From CAXQRU01 sp964226685 (GTDB lineage: Bacteria > Pseudomonadota > Gammaproteobacteria > Pseudomonadales > Cellvibrionaceae): a stretch of 34,021 nucleotides of DNA. Each line of letters begins with the position of its first letter. The stretch's first letter is position 1. The notes beneath the pieces were generated by a model. The model did no database searches. It was not told where the DNA came from and saw only the letters and a list, made by a program, of their open reading frames with translations. Both the position numbers and the translations under genes were made by a program. The DNA is taken from contig CAXQRU010000090.1 in the NCBI GenBank assembly GCA_964226685.1, forward strand, positions 1-34,021, in the 5' to 3' direction. Positions 31,715-34,021 of the stretch are shown in pieces.

Positions 31715-32806
31715 ATGAAAATTCTTTGTATCACATCTCACAGCGACACGTACAATAGCATTCGACCAGAAGCAGAACAAATGATAGCCATGCAATCTCT
31801 AGGAGCCCAGGTTTCCATCATGACACAGGGCGAATCGCCCTACCGAGAAAAGATGGAGGCAGCCGGCATCAAGTTCATTCCCTTTTTACCTAAGCGTAAA
31901 TGGTCTTTGAAAGCGATCAAACGTATCCGCAAAGAACTTAAGGAAGGCCGATACGATGCCGTTTATAGTTTTAATAACAAAGCCATTGCCAATGCCAATA
32001 TGGCCGCAATTGGCTTACCTGTAATCGTAGTGAATTACCGGGGACAAACTGGCAATATCAACAAGCTAGATCCTAGTGCTTACTTAACACACTTGCATCC
32101 AAGAGTCGATCTAATTTTATGTGTAGCGGATGCCGTAAAAGACAGTTTGCGAGCACAACACAAACAACCCGAGAAAATTCAAAGGGCCTATAAGGGGCAC
32201 AACCTGTCTTGGTACAACGAAAAGCCAGCAGACCTGAGCGAGTTTGGCATTTCCAAGAGCGACTTCACCGTGATATGTGTAGCCAACAATCGTCCAAGAA
32301 AAGGGCTTGTAAGCTTGGTGAAAGCTGGGGAGTTTATTAATGACCCCCGCGTTCACATTTTATTAGTAGGCAATAACCTAGACGAACCCAACCTACAAGC
32401 GGCCATTGCCCAAAGCCCAATGGCCAAAAGAATTCACTGTGCTGGACACAGAAAAGACGCTACCGCACTGGTCGCCGCTTGCCAAGCATCTGTCTTACCG
32501 GCCCTAAAACGGGAGGGCTTACCCAAAACAGTGATCGAGTCGATGGCTTATGGGGTACCGCCTATTGTGACGAATACCGGCGGCAACGCTGAACTGGTCG
32601 TGAATCAAAAGACAGGGATTGTGGTCACCCCAGGCGATAGCCAAGCCATCGCCAAAGCCATTAACGAGCTAATTGAGACACCTGAACTCGCACAGCGTTA
32701 TGGCCAAGCCGCAAAGCAAAGAATCGCAGAATTTTTTACTGTAGAAGCCGGGGCTTTGCAAACGTTACAAGCTATTGAAGCCGCCAAGCAATCCAAAGGG
32801 CTTTAA
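31715..32806 (+). CDS. Glycosyltransferase family 4 (GT-B fold)
   Basis: This is a 363-aa cytosolic retaining glycosyltransferase of the GT4 kind. The N-terminal Rossmann domain (MKILCITSHSDTYN...) binds the acceptor. The C-terminal domain binds the nucleotide sugar: VICVANNRPRKGL, ILLVGNN, the EX7E pair E267 and E275 in KREGLPKTVIESMAYG, and VTNTGGNAELV. Donor and acceptor cannot be told from sequence. It stands alone, with no other polysaccharide genes around, so a lone envelope or lipid modification is likelier than a full capsule pathway. The ribosome site is poor. The stop overlaps that of the convergent trhO by 4 bp. Confidence 0.87.
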   Translation: MKILCITSHSDTYNSIRPEAEQMIAMQSLGAQVSIMTQGESPYREKMEAAGIKFIPFLPKRKWSLKAIKRIRKELKEGRYDAVYSFNNKAIANANMAAIGLPVIVVNYRGQTGNINKLDPSAYLTHLHPRVDLILCVADAVKDSLRAQHKQPEKIQRAYKGHNLSWYNEKPADLSEFGISKSDFTVICVANNRPRKGLVSLVKAGEFINDPRVHILLVGNNLDEPNLQAAIAQSPMAKRIHCAGHRKDATALVAACQASVLPALKREGLPKTVIESMAYGVPPIVTNTGGNAELVVNQKTGIVVTPGDSQAIAKAINELIETPELAQRYGQAAKQRIAEFFTVEAGALQTLQAIEAAKQSKGL

Positions 32807-33738
32807 GCTGAAACTCGCTTACCCGCCTCTTCTCCCAAATGCTCGTAGTGTCGTTCTTTAGCGAGCTGAATTTGCTTTTGGCGCTCAAAAAAACGCTGGC
32901 GCTGTTCGGGTGTTTGATGATCAAAACAGCGCGGACAGGCCACCCCCGGTAAAAATTGCTCCGATTTTTTGTCTTCATCGGTAATTGGATGTCGACAGCC
33001 GTGACATTGATCAAAAGAACCCTTGTTCAAATCATGATTTACTGCAACGCGGTTATCAAACACAAAACACTCGCCCTCCCAAAGACTCTCCTCTTTGGGA
33101 ACCGTTTCCAAATATTTTAAAATCCCACCCTTCAGATGATAGACCTGATCAAAACCCTGCTCTTTGAGGTACGCCGTTGATTTTTCACAACGAATACCAC
33201 CGGTACAGAACATAGCCACCTTTTTGTGTTTGGAGGCATCAAGGTGCTCGCGCACATAGTCAGGAAACTCTCTAAAGGTTGTGGTATTAGGATCGCGCGC
33301 GCCTTTAAAGGTGCCGATAGCCGTTTCATAGTAATTACGAGTATCCACCAATAAAACGTCTGGATCACTGATCAACTCATTCCACTGCTCAGGTTCAACA
33401 TAAGTGCCAACAACTTTTAAAGGGTCGATTCCCTCCACACCCATCGTCACGATTTCTCGCTTCAATTTCACTTTCATTCGATAAAAAGGCCGCTCCTGTT
33501 CATAAGACTCTTTCATATCAATATCTTTCAAACGAGGGTCTTGGCGCAAATATTTCACCAGTTCATCAATCGATTCGCGGCTTCCAGCAACGGTACCGTT
33601 AATCCCTTCCTTCGCTAGCAATAACGTACCCCGAATGGAAAGCTCTTGGCAGCGCTGTAGCAAAGGCTCTCTTAACTCCTCAAAATCAGGGAGTGAAACG
33701 AAACGATACAATGCAAGAATGACAACGGGAGAACTCAT
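32803..33738 (-). CDS. trhO: tRNA uridine-34 hydroxylase TrhO (YceA, rhodanese family)
   Basis: This is an oxygen-dependent enzyme making 5-hydroxyuridine at tRNA position 34. From ATG 33738 (MSSPVVILALYRF) it has 311 aa. An acylphosphatase-like N-terminal domain (LLAKEGINGTVAGS) is followed by a rhodanese domain with FCTGGIRCEKSTAYL (C178, C184). A C-terminal zinc-ribbon-like part has CHGCRHP and CPRC. Longer upstream in-frame starts exist (to 33837), but they run through the intergenic space and lack homology; TTAGG precedes the chosen ATG. It follows bolA after 47 bp and is probably co-transcribed with it. Confidence 0.92.
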   Translation of the reverse strand: MSSPVVILALYRFVSLPDFEELREPLLQRCQELSIRGTLLLAKEGINGTVAGSRESIDELVKYLRQDPRLKDIDMKESYEQERPFYRMKVKLKREIVTMGVEGIDPLKVVGTYVEPEQWNELISDPDVLLVDTRNYYETAIGTFKGARDPNTTTFREFPDYVREHLDASKHKKVAMFCTGGIRCEKSTAYLKEQGFDQVYHLKGGILKYLETVPKEESLWEGECFVFDNRVAVNHDLNKGSFDQCHGCRHPITDEDKKSEQFLPGVACPRCFDHQTPEQRQRFFERQKQIQLAKERHYEHLGEEAGKRVSA

Positions 33739-33785
33739 ACTAAAACCTAACTCAAAAACCATTATTTTAACCGGGTTATACGAAC

Positions 33786-33999
33786 TTAACCACCCATACA
33801 AGGCGGTGATGGTCGGTTTTCTGGACCTTTTGCCCATTCCAATGGAGTATGTGTGGCCATTGAAAGTGCATGAACCGGCCCAGCAAGAGCCTCGGCCAGT
33901 ATGCCATACACCAATTGTTGGCGTTTGACAGGGTTTAAGCCCTGAAATTTATCGCTAACAACCACAATTTTAAAATGGGTTTCCGAGCCTTTGGGCACG
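33786..33999 (-). CDS. bolA: BolA family protein, 5' end cut by the contig end
   Basis: This is a partial BolA protein; only about the last 70 residues are present. They include GSETHFKIVVVSDKFQGLNPVKRQQLVYG, with the conserved helix-turn-helix-like region and FKIVVVSD, and the C-terminal SPPCMGG tail. BolA proteins bind glutaredoxin or iron-sulfur clusters and affect cell shape and stress response. The frame is open into the adapter at 34000, so the start is missing; the GTG at 33998 is internal. It is upstream of trhO on the same strand. Confidence 0.9.
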
Positions 34000-34021
34000 A
34001 GATCGGAAGAGCGTCGTGTAG
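34000..34021. other. Illumina adapter remnant at right contig end
   Basis: The last 22 bases (starting AGATCGGAAGAGC) are Illumina adapter, the reverse complement of the adapter at the left end plus four more bases. This is not genomic and truncates bolA artificially. Confidence 0.97.

Noticed and set aside
33739..33837. N-terminal extension of trhO
   Set aside because: The added residues run through the gap and into bolA, and TrhO homology begins at MSSPVVILALYRF.

Overview
The window is a 34 kb contig from a gammaproteobacterium, probably marine or host-associated and from an uncultured or metagenomic source. This is judged from gene content and moderate GC; no 16S gene is present. Core genes alaA, pdxB, epmC, tusA, yheU, gcvR, trmL, fldB, mnmC, rhlE, fdxA, purL, mltF, trhO and bolA are all of gammaproteobacterial type. 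Both contig ends carry Illumina adapter sequence in inverted orientation (1-18 and 34000-34021), so only about 19-33999 is native DNA and the last gene (bolA) is cut by the end.

Left part (1-9.7 kb), housekeeping. alaA (+) converges on the coupled pair epmC-pdxB (-). A 231-aa conserved hypothetical (+) has a structured, GGA-rich leader. A tusA/yheU pair (-) diverges from gcvR (+). A tightly overlapping operon follows: trmL-fldB-mnmC (+). The normally bifunctional mnmC is split by one in-frame TAA in its linker. rhlE (+) then converges on a 7Fe ferredoxin (-).

Centre (9.76-25.8 kb), a compact hybrid NRPS-PKS cluster, all on the minus strand and starting 29 bp after the purL stop. In transcription order: (1) a loading NRPS with a formyltransferase-like domain, a half condensation domain, an adenylation domain with a glycine-type code interrupted by a luciferase-like flavin monooxygenase, and a carrier domain; (2) a single-module PKS, KS-AT(malonyl)-KR-DH-T; (3) an NRPS, C-A-T, with a C-terminal alpha/beta-hydrolase-like domain; (4) a free alpha/beta hydrolase; (5) a putative lipoprotein; (6) a small secreted protein, frameshifted at a C6 tract. 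Genes 2-5 overlap end to start by 4-8 bp. The logic is Gly (probably N-oxidised) + malonyl (reduced, dehydrated) + one amino acid. This predicts a small 4-(hydroxyimino)- or 4-(formyl)amino-but-2-enoyl aminoacyl product, resembling the oxime side chain of oximidine/lobatamide compounds but built by a minimal cis-AT line. No transporter, regulator, phosphopantetheinyl transferase or O-methyltransferase is visible here.

Right part (25.8-34 kb), housekeeping again. purL (-) diverges from mltF (+), then a GT4 glycosyltransferase (+) converges on trhO, which follows bolA (-). The cluster therefore sits as an island between purL and fdxA. No transposase, integrase, tRNA gene, rRNA gene or CRISPR array was found.
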